From the NCBI RefSeq assembly GCF_039769985.1, contig NZ_JBDNCH010000002.1:992001-1056000 (forward strand): a DNA stretch of 64,000 nucleotides, given 5' to 3'. The notes beneath the pieces are model-generated. The model made no database searches and was not told the DNA's origin. It worked only from the letters and a program-made list of their open reading frames with translations. Source of the stretch: Ponticoccus litoralis. GTDB lineage: Bacteria > Pseudomonadota > Alphaproteobacteria > Rhodobacterales > Rhodobacteraceae. Made by a program: the position numbers and the translations under genes. How positions within the stretch are numbered: the first letter of the stretch is position 1; every line of letters begins with the position of its first letter. Below, one piece after another: positions 37,086-44,544 of the stretch.

Positions 37086-38288
37086 TCACCCCGCGATGCG
37101 CGCCACCGCATTTGCCATGACCCGAAGGCCGGTCACCAGGTCGGCCTCGTCCGTATCCTCGTCGAAGGTGTGGCTGACGCCGCCGATCGAGGGCACGAAA
37201 AGCATGGCCGAGGGCATCAGCCGCGCCATGTTCGAGGCATCGTGCAGCGCGCCCGAGGGCATGGTACGCCAGCGCCCCGGCACCTCTTCGGTGGCGGCCT
37301 CTTCCAGCGCGCGGCGAAGGCCCTCGTCCATGGCGACCGGCGCCACGCCCAGCATGGGGCCGAATTCCAGCGCCATGCCCGCCTCCGACGCGATCTCTGT
37401 CGCGGTGTCGCGGATGATCCGTTCCATCCGGTCCAGCCGGTCCTCGTCGCCGTCACGCCACTGCATGGAAAAGGAGACCCGGCCCGGCACCACGGAATGC
37501 GCGTTGGGATGCAGGCTGACATGGCCGATGGTCCAGACCGTCGCCGGGGTGACGACATTGCCGAAACGCTCTTCGATGCGGGCGTTGAATCGGGCCAGCG
37601 CCTGAAAGGCGTCCCGGCGCAGGTGCATCGGCGTCGTGCCCGCGTGGTTCTGCTCTCCGGTCAGGCGGATGACCATGTCGCGGATGCCCACGATAGCCTC
37701 GACGACGCCGATGGCCTCTCCGGCGCGGTCCAGCACCGGCCCCTGCTCGATGTGCATTTCCAGATAGCCGGTGAAGCGCGCCGGATCGACCCATGTGCCG
37801 GGACGGCTGCCCATGGCGGCGCGCGCCTGACCCAGCGTCTCACCATGGCGGTCGGTCAGTTCCAGCGCCGCGGCAAGGTCGATCACACCCGCCCAGCAGG
37901 CGCTGCCGGTGGTGACGCCAAAGCGCCCCTCTTCGTCCTGAAAGGACACCGCCGACAGCGCCGGGCCGCCGCTTTCCCGCGCGGCCCGCGCGATCTCCAG
38001 CGCCGCGATGACCCCCAGCGCGCCGTCCAGCCACCCGCCCTCGGGCTGGGTGTCGGAGTGGCTGCCCATCAGCAGCGAGGGCCGCTCGGCCAGCCCGAAA
38101 ACCGACCCCATGGGGTCGAAGACCGGGCTCAGCCCGGCCTCGGCATATTTCCCGGCCAGCCAGTCGCGCGCCTGCACATCCGCCGCGCTGTAGGCGGTGC
38201 GCACGACGCCCTTGCCGCTGCCCGCGGCCCCGATGGCGCGCAGCGCGTGCAGGTCGGCGAGGAAACGGTCGGGCTGGACTGGGATCAT
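37086..38288 (-). CDS. M20 Zn-dependent N-carbamoyl-L-amino acid / allantoate amidohydrolase family
   Basis: 400 residues, typical of the hydantoinase/carbamoylase (HyuC/AllC/UAH) family. Metal motifs: LLMGSHSDTQPEGGWLDGAL, SFQDEEGRFG (EE dyad intact), GYLEMHIEQGPVLD; substrate and dimer motifs GEQNHAGTTPM and PSGALHDASNMA; last ligand GVSHTFDE. Removes a carbamoyl group from N-carbamoyl amino acids or ureido compounds. Unlike the M20 protein at 27657, both zinc sites look complete. Confidence 0.93.
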   Translation of the reverse strand: MIPVQPDRFLADLHALRAIGAAGSGKGVVRTAYSAADVQARDWLAGKYAEAGLSPVFDPMGSVFGLAERPSLLMGSHSDTQPEGGWLDGALGVIAALEIARAARESGGPALSAVSFQDEEGRFGVTTGSACWAGVIDLAAALELTDRHGETLGQARAAMGSRPGTWVDPARFTGYLEMHIEQGPVLDRAGEAIGVVEAIVGIRDMVIRLTGEQNHAGTTPMHLRRDAFQALARFNARIEERFGNVVTPATVWTIGHVSLHPNAHSVVPGRVSFSMQWRDGDEDRLDRMERIIRDTATEIASEAGMALEFGPMLGVAPVAMDEGLRRALEEAATEEVPGRWRTMPSGALHDASNMARLMPSAMLFVPSIGGVSHTFDEDTDEADLVTGLRVMANAVARIAG

Positions 38289-38600
38289 GACGGGGCCTCC
38301 TTTCGGCGCAGGATGCGCCGCCGGGCGGGAACTGTCAATTTATCATGATAGATTGGACGGCGCGATGCAGGGGCGGTATCGGCGAGCCGCATGGGCTGCA
38401 CGACGCATCGGGGGACGGCGCTGCGGCGGCCTTGGGCGGGCGGCCCGCGTGAAGGATTGGCGCCACCCTGCCCCTGCAAGTGTGCGAATTCGTCTCTCGG
38501 CACCCCGTAATGTGCGGTTGCGCACCAATCCCGCGCGCCCATCCGGATTATCAGCCTCTGCCGCGCCCATTATATTCCGGGGCAAAGAAGGAGACCTGCC
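38289..38600. other. Divergent intergenic region upstream of the carbamoylase and VOC genes
   Basis: 312 bases between divergent genes. It holds the near-palindrome at 38336-38355 and, before the VOC gene, a TTATATTCCGGGGCAAAGAAGGAG stretch with a good ribosome binding site. Translated frames in between look spurious. Confidence 0.5.
38336..38355. promoter_or_regulatory. Palindromic candidate operator
   Basis: CAATTTATCATGATAGATTG, a 20-base inverted repeat with a single mismatch pair, 48 bases upstream of the carbamoylase-like start. It stands out as AT-rich in a GC-rich setting and would suit a GntR-type or similar dimer controlling that gene. Confidence 0.5.
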
Positions 38601-39080
38601 ATGAAAGCCCATCCCGACACCCGCATCGGCCATGTTCACCTGAAGGTGACAGACCTCGACCGTTCCATCGCCTTTTACCGCGACGTGATCGGATTGGAGG
38701 TCACGCAGAGATACGGCATTCAGGCCGCGTTTCTGGCCGCTGGCGGATACCACCACCACATCGGCCTGAACACCTGGCATAGCGAAGGCGGACCCCGCCC
38801 CGATCCGCGCGCCCCGGGCCTGTATCACACCGCCTTCCTGTATCCCGACCGCAAGGCGCTGGCCGCCGCGTTCCAGCTGGCGCTGGACCATGGCATCGAA
38901 CTGGAAGGCGCCGCCGACCACGGCGTCTCCGAGGCGCTGTATTTCTCGGACCCCGACGGCAACGGGATCGAGCTGTACCGCGACCGCGATCCGGCTGACT
39001 GGCCGCGCAACGGTGAGGGCGAGCTGGTCATGTCGAACCGCCCGCTGGACCTGAAGGCACTGCTGGGCGAGCTGGCCTGA
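38601..39080 (+). CDS. VOC family (glyoxalase/catechol dioxygenase-like) protein
   Basis: 159 residues, two beta-alpha-beta modules. RIGHVHLKVTDLDRSIAFYR opens the first module with a metal-ligand His; HHIGLNTWHSEGG and LYHTAFLYPDRKAL lie between; YFSDPDGNGIELYRD ends the second with the Glu ligand. The sequence resembles CatE-type (2,3-dihydroxy substrate) proteins, but the substrate is unknown. ATG 38601 with AGGAG upstream. Confidence 0.88.
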   Translation: MKAHPDTRIGHVHLKVTDLDRSIAFYRDVIGLEVTQRYGIQAAFLAAGGYHHHIGLNTWHSEGGPRPDPRAPGLYHTAFLYPDRKALAAAFQLALDHGIELEGAADHGVSEALYFSDPDGNGIELYRDRDPADWPRNGEGELVMSNRPLDLKALLGELA

Positions 39081-39245
39081 AACCAGCGGGCGCGCCCGAG
39101 GGCGGCCTGTCCGGTCGCGGGCGCCTGACCCGGGCGCGGGGCGGGCGGCCCGGCCCCGGCGCGCGGGCCATCCCGCCCCCTGCGCCACACGGGCTGGACC
39201 TTGCGCGGCGGCGCCCCTAGGCTCCGCCGCAAAGAGGAGAGACCC

Positions 39246-40106
39246 ATGGCGACCGGCACCGACATCCGCACCTATTTCAACGGCCAGTGGCACGATGCCG
39301 ATGCCATGATCATCCGCGCCGCCGATCACGGCGCGTGGCTGGGCTCCGGCGTCTTCGACGGCGCCCGGGCGGTGAACGGCATGGTCCCCGACCTCGAGGC
39401 CCATTGCGCCCGCGTCAACCGCTCTGCCGAGGCGCTGATGCTGAGGCCCACCGTCTCGACCGGGGACATGGTGGACATGGTCCGCGAGGGGCTGAAGGCC
39501 TACCCCGAGGACGCCGCCGTCTACATCCGCCCGATGTACTGGGGCATCAACGGCGACGTCACGGCCATCGTGCCGCAGCCCGATGAGACCGGCTTTGCCA
39601 TCTGCCTCGAACGCATCCCCATGGCGTCCGACACCGCCAGCGTCACGCTGGGCAAGACGCGGTTCCGCCGCCCGGTTCTGGAAAGCGCGGTCGTGAACGC
39701 CAAGGCGGGCTGCCTTTACCCGAACAACGCCCGGATGCTGGCAGAGGTGCGGGCGCGCGGCTTCGACAACGCGCTGGTGACCGACGCCATGGGCAATGTC
39801 GCCGAAAGCGCCACGGCCAATGTCTTCATGGTGCGCGACGGGGTGGTCTTCACGCCGATCCCGAACGGCACCTTCCTTGCGGGCATCACCCGCGCGCGAC
39901 ACATCAGCAATATGAAGGCCGAGGGCATCGAAGTGGTCGAAAGCGTACTGTCCTTCGCGGATTTCGAGGCCGCGGACGAGGTCTTCCTGTCCGGCAACAT
40001 GCAGAAGGTCACGGCGGTCAGCGGCTTCGAGGATGTGTCCTACCAGCAGGGGCCGCTGACGAAACGCGTGCGCGAGATGTACTGGGACTGGGCCGGCTCT
40101 GCGTAG
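39246..40106 (+). CDS. Class IV (branched-chain type) aminotransferase
   Basis: 286 residues, PLP-dependent fold type IV. The PLP lysine is in AVVNAKAGCLYPNNARMLAE; NVAESATANVFMVRDGVV and FLAGITRARHI are the family's PLP-phosphate regions; YFNGQWHDADAMIIRAADHG and GSGVFDGARAV are at the N terminus. Such proteins in Rhodobacterales are annotated as branched-chain aminotransferases; IlvE activity on Leu/Ile/Val is likely but a paralogue with another acceptor is possible. ATG 39246, RBS AGGAGAG. Confidence 0.92.
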   Translation: MATGTDIRTYFNGQWHDADAMIIRAADHGAWLGSGVFDGARAVNGMVPDLEAHCARVNRSAEALMLRPTVSTGDMVDMVREGLKAYPEDAAVYIRPMYWGINGDVTAIVPQPDETGFAICLERIPMASDTASVTLGKTRFRRPVLESAVVNAKAGCLYPNNARMLAEVRARGFDNALVTDAMGNVAESATANVFMVRDGVVFTPIPNGTFLAGITRARHISNMKAEGIEVVESVLSFADFEAADEVFLSGNMQKVTAVSGFEDVSYQQGPLTKRVREMYWDWAGSA

Positions 40107-40115
40107 GGCACGGCC

Positions 40116-40511
40116 ATGGAAAAGCTGATCGTCATCCTGATCGTTCTGGCGCTCTTCGGTGGCGCCATCGCCGTGATCCACCGCAACCACAAGCGCGAGC
40201 AGGCCGCGCGCCGCGCGGCCCGGCAGGCGGCGGCGCGCACCGACAGCGGCGCCGGGGCAGCGGACAGCCCCCGCCCGGGCCCCGCGACCCGAAGGCCTGA
40301 CCCGCACCCGCCCGACGGTCCCGCCGGGCCACGCCACGCTCTGCCCGCTGTCGTGCGACCGCCCCCCCCAGCACCCCGCCGCCCCCGCATCCGGCGCCCC
40401 CGCCGGCCTGCCGCGCTGGACAGGCCCGCGACCCTCTGCCACTGTCCCGGAACAGGAGGCCCCCGATGCGCAAGTTCCTCGTCGTGCTCGACGATTCCCG
40501 AGAATGCCTGA
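40116..40511 (+). CDS. Possible small single-helix membrane protein
   Basis: Begins 9 bases after the aminotransferase with MEKLIVILIVLALFGGAIAV, a convincing membrane helix followed by the basic IHRNHKREQAARRAARQ. After about residue 45 the translation becomes Pro/Arg-rich and overlaps the start of the stress-protein gene, so the true end is probably earlier, perhaps hidden by a one-base error. No family recognised. Confidence 0.4.
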   Translation: MEKLIVILIVLALFGGAIAVIHRNHKREQAARRAARQAAARTDSGAGAADSPRPGPATRRPDPHPPDGPAGPRHALPAVVRPPPPAPRRPRIRRPRRPAALDRPATLCHCPGTGGPRCASSSSCSTIPENA

Positions 40512-40921
40512 ACGCCATGCGGTTCGCCGCCATGCGCGCGGCGAAGTCAGGCGGCGGCGTGGCCATCCTGTCGGTGATCCCGCCGGACGAGTTCAACCAC
40601 TGGATCGGCGTCGGAGACATCATGCGCGAAGAGGCCCGCGAACGCATCCACGCGCATTTCGAAGTCTTCGCCAAGTGGATGCGCGACAAGCAGGGCGTCG
40701 ACCCGGAACTGGTCATCCGCGAGGGCGACACGGTGACCGAGATCCTCGCGCAGGTCTCCGACGATCCCGAGATCGGCCTGCTGGTGCTGGGCGCCTCGAT
40801 CGACAAGAAGGGCCCCGGCCCGCTGGTCAACCAGATGACCCGCAACTCCGGTTCTCTGCCGATCCCGGTCACCATCGTGCCCGGCGATCTGTCCAAGGAA
40901 CGGCTGGAAGCCATCACCTGA
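40466..40921 (+). CDS. Universal stress protein UspA family
   Basis: 151 residues, single Usp domain: KFLVVLDDSRECLNAMRFAA at the N terminus, REGDTVTEILAQVSDDPEIG, LLVLGASIDKKGPGPLVNQM and SGSLPIPVTIVPGDL. The usual ATP-binding G-2x-G-9x-G(S/T) region is only partly kept (GASIDKKGPGPLVNQMTRNS). ATG 40466 after GGAGG. Role likely in stress response; no specific partner. Confidence 0.92.
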   Translation: MRKFLVVLDDSRECLNAMRFAAMRAAKSGGGVAILSVIPPDEFNHWIGVGDIMREEARERIHAHFEVFAKWMRDKQGVDPELVIREGDTVTEILAQVSDDPEIGLLVLGASIDKKGPGPLVNQMTRNSGSLPIPVTIVPGDLSKERLEAIT

Positions 40922-41096
40922 ACCGACCCCAAGCCGTTTCATCAGGCTATCTCCGGTTTCGCCATGGCGCCGCGGCCCTCGCCGCCGCCCGCTGCCCGAC
41001 CAGCGCGGCCCCTGCGCCGTGGCGCTGCATCCCGCGCCCATGGACCGCAGGATGAGCGCCAGCGCCCTGCGCGCCCGCGTCGACCGGCGCCCACAG

Positions 41097-41113
41097 TTTA
41101 GAACGGTTCCAAT
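41097..41113 (+). promoter_or_regulatory. Irr-box-like iron-control element
   Basis: TTTAGAA-CGG-TTCCAAT resembles the published Irr/ICE box TTTAGAA-N3-TTCTAAA (two mismatches in the right half). It lies immediately before the -35 hexamer of the nfuA-like gene, where an iron-responsive regulator would act. Confidence 0.5.
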
Positions 41114-41115
41114 CC

Positions 41116-41144
41116 TTGACGGCTCGGGCGCGGAAGCGCATATA
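41116..41144 (+). promoter_or_regulatory. Sigma-70-type promoter of the nfuA-like gene
   Basis: TTGACG at 41116-41121, 17-base spacer, CATATA at 41139-41144, followed by a GGAGG within the leader and the ATG at 41175. Confidence 0.6.
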
Positions 41145-41174
41145 GGAGGTCAGGCCAGAAAAGGTGCAGAACCG

Positions 41175-41738
41175 ATGTTCATTCAGACCGAATCCACCCC
41201 GAACCCCGCGACGCTGAAGTTCCTGCCCGGCCAGACCGTGCTGGAGATGGGGACCGCCGATTTCCCGACGCCCGAGGCCGGAGAGAAGTCGCCGCTGGCG
41301 CAGCGCCTCTTCGCGGTCGAGGGTGTGACCGGCGTGTTCTTCGGCACCGATTTCGTGACCGTGACCAAGGATGAAAGCGCCGACTGGGACCACCTGAAAC
41401 CGGCGATCCTCGGCGCCATCATGGAGCATTTCCAGTCCGGCGCGCCGGTCATGGCAGAGGGTGCGGCTCAGGCCGGCGGCCATGCCCAGCACGACGGCGA
41501 GGATGGCGAAATCGTCAACCAGATCAAGGAACTGCTGGACACACGCGTGCGCCCGGCGGTGGCACAGGATGGCGGCGACATCACCTTCCACGGCTTCGAC
41601 CGGGGCGTGGTCTACCTGCACATGCAGGGCGCCTGCGCGGGCTGCCCCTCGTCGACGCTGACGCTGAAGATGGGCATCGAGAACCTGCTGCGCCACTACA
41701 TCCCCGAGGTCTCCGAGGTGCGCCCCGTCGCGGTCTGA
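41175..41738 (+). CDS. nfuA: NfuA/NifU-type iron-sulfur scaffold protein
   Basis: 187 residues from ATG 41175. N-terminal Nfu_N domain (MFIQTESTPNPATLKFLPGQ, GVTGVFFGTDFVTVTK), linker rich in Ala/Gly/His, then the NifU-like domain IKELLDTRVRPAVAQDGGDI with the CxxC cluster site GACAGCPSS. Carries Fe-S clusters to target enzymes. An iron-responsive site and a promoter lie directly upstream, in keeping with control by iron status. Confidence 0.94.
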   Translation: MFIQTESTPNPATLKFLPGQTVLEMGTADFPTPEAGEKSPLAQRLFAVEGVTGVFFGTDFVTVTKDESADWDHLKPAILGAIMEHFQSGAPVMAEGAAQAGGHAQHDGEDGEIVNQIKELLDTRVRPAVAQDGGDITFHGFDRGVVYLHMQGACAGCPSSTLTLKMGIENLLRHYIPEVSEVRPVAV

Positions 41739-41742
41739 GCGT

Positions 41743-41811
41743 GAAAGGCCCTTCGAAGGGCCTTTCAAAAGCGCCTCCACAGGCGCTTCGAAGCCGGTTC
41801 CAACCGGCTTC
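41743..41811 (+). terminator. Three consecutive perfect hairpins after the nfuA-like gene
   Basis: Hairpin a, 41743-41766: GAAAGGCCCTT / AAGGGCCTTTC, loop CG, followed by AAAA. Hairpin b, 41769-41788: AAGCGCCT / AGGCGCTT. Hairpin c, 41790-41811: GAAGCCGGTT / AACCGGCTTC, loop CC. The first begins four bases after the stop. Together they fill most of the gap before tsaB. Confidence 0.7.
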
Positions 41812-41852
41812 CCCGCGTTGCACAGACCCCGCACCCACGGCATAAGCGGCCC

Positions 41853-42449
41853 ATGATCCTCGCCTTCGACACCTCCGGTCCGCATTGCGCCGCTGCCCTG
41901 CTGGGCGGCGACCACATCCTCGCTGCCCGCGTCGAAGCCATGAAGAAGGGCCGGGCCGAGCGGCTGATGCCGCTTCTGGAAGAGCTGCTGGCCGAAACCG
42001 GGGCCGCCTGGGCCGATCTGACCCGCATCGGCGTCGGCATCGGACCCGGCAACTTCACCGGCATCCGCCTTGCCGTCAGCGCGGCGCGCGGGCTGGCGCT
42101 GGCGCTGAAGGTGCCCGCGCTGGGTGTGTCCGGCTTCGAGATCATTCGCCACGGGCCGGTGCACGGCGCCGGCACGGGCACCGGGGCCCTTCTTGCGGTG
42201 GTGCCCGGCCCGCGCGAGCAGGCCTATATCGAGCAGCCGGACGGCAGCATCGCCTTCGGCCCCATGGTCACCGATCCGGCCGGGGCGGCCTGCCCGGACG
42301 ATGACTGGCAGGCCAATATTGCGACGCTCGCCCGGATCGCCGCCGCCAAGACCCCCGGTCCCCGGCCCGCGCCGCTCTACGTCAAACCCGCCGATGCCGC
42401 GCCCGCCAGCGACCCGCCGCCGGTGATCCTCGACGCCGATGACGCCTGA
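41853..42449 (+). CDS. tsaB: tRNA threonylcarbamoyladenosine biosynthesis protein TsaB
   Basis: 198 residues, ASKHA-fold partner of TsaD in forming t6A37 of tRNAs that read ANN codons. MILAFDTSGPHCAAALL, MKKGRAERLMPLLEELLAET, GVGIGPGNFTGIRLAVSAAR and AVVPGPREQAYIEQ are typical. ATG 41853. The end overlaps rimI by 11 bases. Confidence 0.94.
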   Translation: MILAFDTSGPHCAAALLGGDHILAARVEAMKKGRAERLMPLLEELLAETGAAWADLTRIGVGIGPGNFTGIRLAVSAARGLALALKVPALGVSGFEIIRHGPVHGAGTGTGALLAVVPGPREQAYIEQPDGSIAFGPMVTDPAGAACPDDDWQANIATLARIAAAKTPGPRPAPLYVKPADAAPASDPPPVILDADDA

Positions 42450-42852
42450 GGCCCTCGCCGCGCTCTCGGCCCGCGCCTACCGCCACATGGCGCCGTGGAG
42501 CGCGCAGGCCTTCGCCGAGACGCTCGCCCGCCCCCATGCGCTGCTGACCACGACCGAACACGCCTTCGTGCTGGGCCTCGTGGTGGCGGGCGAGGCCGAA
42601 ATCCTCGCCCTCGCCGCCGACCCGGACCACCAGCGGCAGGGCGCCGCCAGTGCCGCGCTTACAGGCTTCCACGCAGCGGCCGCCGCCCGCGACGCCACCC
42701 GTGTCCTGCTGGAGGTTGCCGCCGCCAACACCCCGGCCCGCGCCTTCTACAGTCGGCACCGATACCGCGAGATCGGCCTGCGCCGGGGCTACTACCGGCG
42801 TCCGGACCAGCCCCCCGACGATGCCGTCCTGATGGACCGCGCACTTCCCTGA
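42439..42852 (+). CDS. rimI: GNAT acetyltransferase, RimI-like
   Basis: 137 residues, single GNAT domain: ILALAADPDHQRQGAASAAL is the acetyl-CoA-binding Q/R-x-x-G-x-A/G loop, VLLEVAAANTPARAFYSRHR and YREIGLRRGYYRRPD the C-terminal strands. Linkage to tsaB by overlap supports RimI (acetylates the N-terminal Ala of S18, and other N termini). Short at the N terminus compared with E. coli RimI (148). Confidence 0.88.
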   Translation: MTPEALAALSARAYRHMAPWSAQAFAETLARPHALLTTTEHAFVLGLVVAGEAEILALAADPDHQRQGAASAALTGFHAAAAARDATRVLLEVAAANTPARAFYSRHRYREIGLRRGYYRRPDQPPDDAVLMDRALP

Positions 42853-42879
42853 CGTCACTGCTGCGCCTGCAAAAACCGG

Positions 42880-42908
42880 TTGACCCGTCCCGGCCCCTGC
42901 GGCTTTGA
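42880..42908 (+). promoter_or_regulatory. Possible promoter of the BMP transporter operon
   Basis: TTGACC at 42880-42885, 17 bases, then CTTTGA, a weak -10, 61 bases before the binding-protein start. Plausible by position only. Confidence 0.35.
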
Positions 42909-42968
42909 TTGGCCTGTCACAATCAGACGGGCAGGTCTTCTGTCCGCACATGCAACTGGGAGCATTCC

Positions 42969-43973
42969 ATGACCTTCATGCAGAAGACCCTCGGCACCGT
43001 CGCCGCGCTGGCCCTCTCGGCCGGGGCCGCTCTGGCCGACCCGGCGCTGATCTACGACCTCGGCGGCAAGTTCGACAAATCCTTCAACGAGGCCGCCTAC
43101 AACGGCGCGCAGCGTTGGGCCGACGAAACCGGCGGCAGCTACCGCGACATCGAGATCCAGTCCGAGGCGCAGCGCGAGCAGGCCCTGCGCCGCTTTGCCG
43201 AGGCGGGCTTCAACCCGGTCGTCACAACCGGCTTCGCCATCGCCGACATCATGGGCAAGGTCGCCGCGGATTACCCGGACACGAAATTCGTCAACGTCGA
43301 CGGCTTCCTGCCCGAGGTGCCGGACAACGTGCTGATCACCACCTTCCGGGAGCATCAGGGCTCCTACCTGGTGGGCATGCTGGCGGCGATGGCCTCGGAA
43401 ACCGACACCGTCGGCTTCATCGGCGGCATGGACATCCCGCTGATCCGCCACTTCGGCTGCGGCTTCGCGCAGGGCGCCAAGGCGGTCAACCCCGACATCA
43501 AGATCGTCGCCAACATGACCGGCACGACGCCCGCCGCCTGGAACGACCCGGTGAAGGGCTCGGAACTGGCCAAGGCGCAGATCAGCCAGGGCGCGGACGT
43601 GATCTACGCCGCCGCCGGCGGCACCGGCGTGGGCGTGCTGCAGACCGCCGCGGACGAGGGCATCTACTCGATCGGCGTGGACAGCAACCAGAACCACCTG
43701 CACCCCGGCTCCGTGCTGACCTCGATGCTCAAGCGCGTCGATGTCGCGGTCTACGACGCCATGTCGGCGGGCGAAGGGCTGGAGACCGGCAAGACCGTCA
43801 CCCTCGGCCTTGCCGAAGAGGGCGTCGGCTACGCGGTGGACGAGAACAACGAGTCCCTGATCACCGAAGAGATGGCCGCCGCAGCGGAAGAGGCCAAGCA
43901 GAAGATCATCGACGGCAAGATCGAGGTGGTCAGCTACTACGCCAACGACAGCTGCCCGGCCCTGCAGTTCTGA
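42969..43973 (+). CDS. BMP-family (nucleoside-type) ABC transporter substrate-binding protein
   Basis: 334 residues, PF02608-like (basic membrane protein/PnrA). ATG 42969; signal peptide QKTLGTVAALALSAGAALA, then DPALIYDLGGKFDKSFNEAA (family ligand-binding start). Also FAEAGFNPVVTTGFAIADIM, IGGMDIPLIRHFGCGFAQGA, GADVIYAAAGGTGVGVLQTA and GVDSNQNHLHPGSVLTSMLK. Periplasmic. Relatives bind purine nucleosides; the ligand here is not proved. Confidence 0.93.
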   Translation: MTFMQKTLGTVAALALSAGAALADPALIYDLGGKFDKSFNEAAYNGAQRWADETGGSYRDIEIQSEAQREQALRRFAEAGFNPVVTTGFAIADIMGKVAADYPDTKFVNVDGFLPEVPDNVLITTFREHQGSYLVGMLAAMASETDTVGFIGGMDIPLIRHFGCGFAQGAKAVNPDIKIVANMTGTTPAAWNDPVKGSELAKAQISQGADVIYAAAGGTGVGVLQTAADEGIYSIGVDSNQNHLHPGSVLTSMLKRVDVAVYDAMSAGEGLETGKTVTLGLAEEGVGYAVDENNESLITEEMAAAAEEAKQKIIDGKIEVVSYYANDSCPALQF

Positions 43974-44044
43974 TCCGCCGGGGATCCGACACATGGCACC
44001 TGCCGGACCCTCCGGCAGGTGCGCCCCGAAGTCCCGGACAGATC

Positions 44045-44521
44045 GTGACCCAGACAAGCAAGCCCCTCATCGCCGCCGCCCTGCTTCTCGTGTCGGCCTG
44101 TTCCCCGGTCGAGACCTGGTACAAGACCGGAGGCACCGCCGGTCAGTCGACGGCGGACCTGACCGCCTGCCGGGTGGAGGCCGTGCGGACCGTGCCCGCG
44201 AATACCCAGATCGGCGTCACGCCGATCCGCAGCACGCCGCCCCGGACGCAATGCTACGGCAAGGGCGACAAGCTGCGCTGCCACACGATCCCCGGACGGA
44301 TCTACGGCGGCCAGCGCTACAGCTACGACGCCAATGCGCCGCTGCGCGACGATGTCGTCACCCAGTGCATGGCCCGCCTCGGCTACCGCCCCGTCAGCCT
44401 TCCGGCCTGCCGCGCGTCGCAGAAACCGGCGGTGCTGGTGGATCGCGGCATGCCGCCGCTGACGCCGGACAGCTGCGCGGTCCCGACCCGCGGCGGCACC
44501 GTCATCGTGACCCCGTCCTGA
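44045..44521 (+). CDS. Small lipoprotein of unknown function
   Basis: 158 residues from GTG 44045. N terminus VTQTSKPLIAAALLLVSAC with lipobox LVSAC, so a lipid-anchored periplasmic protein of about 140 mature residues. It has further cysteines (TACRVEAV, TQCYGKGDKLRCHT, TQCMARLGYR, LPACRAS, DSCAVP), spacing that suggests disulfides. No family recognised. It sits between the binding protein and the ATPase of the BMP transporter. Confidence 0.75.
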   Translation: MTQTSKPLIAAALLLVSACSPVETWYKTGGTAGQSTADLTACRVEAVRTVPANTQIGVTPIRSTPPRTQCYGKGDKLRCHTIPGRIYGGQRYSYDANAPLRDDVVTQCMARLGYRPVSLPACRASQKPAVLVDRGMPPLTPDSCAVPTRGGTVIVTPS

Positions 44522-44544
44522 TCCGCCCCAGCCATAGGACCGAC

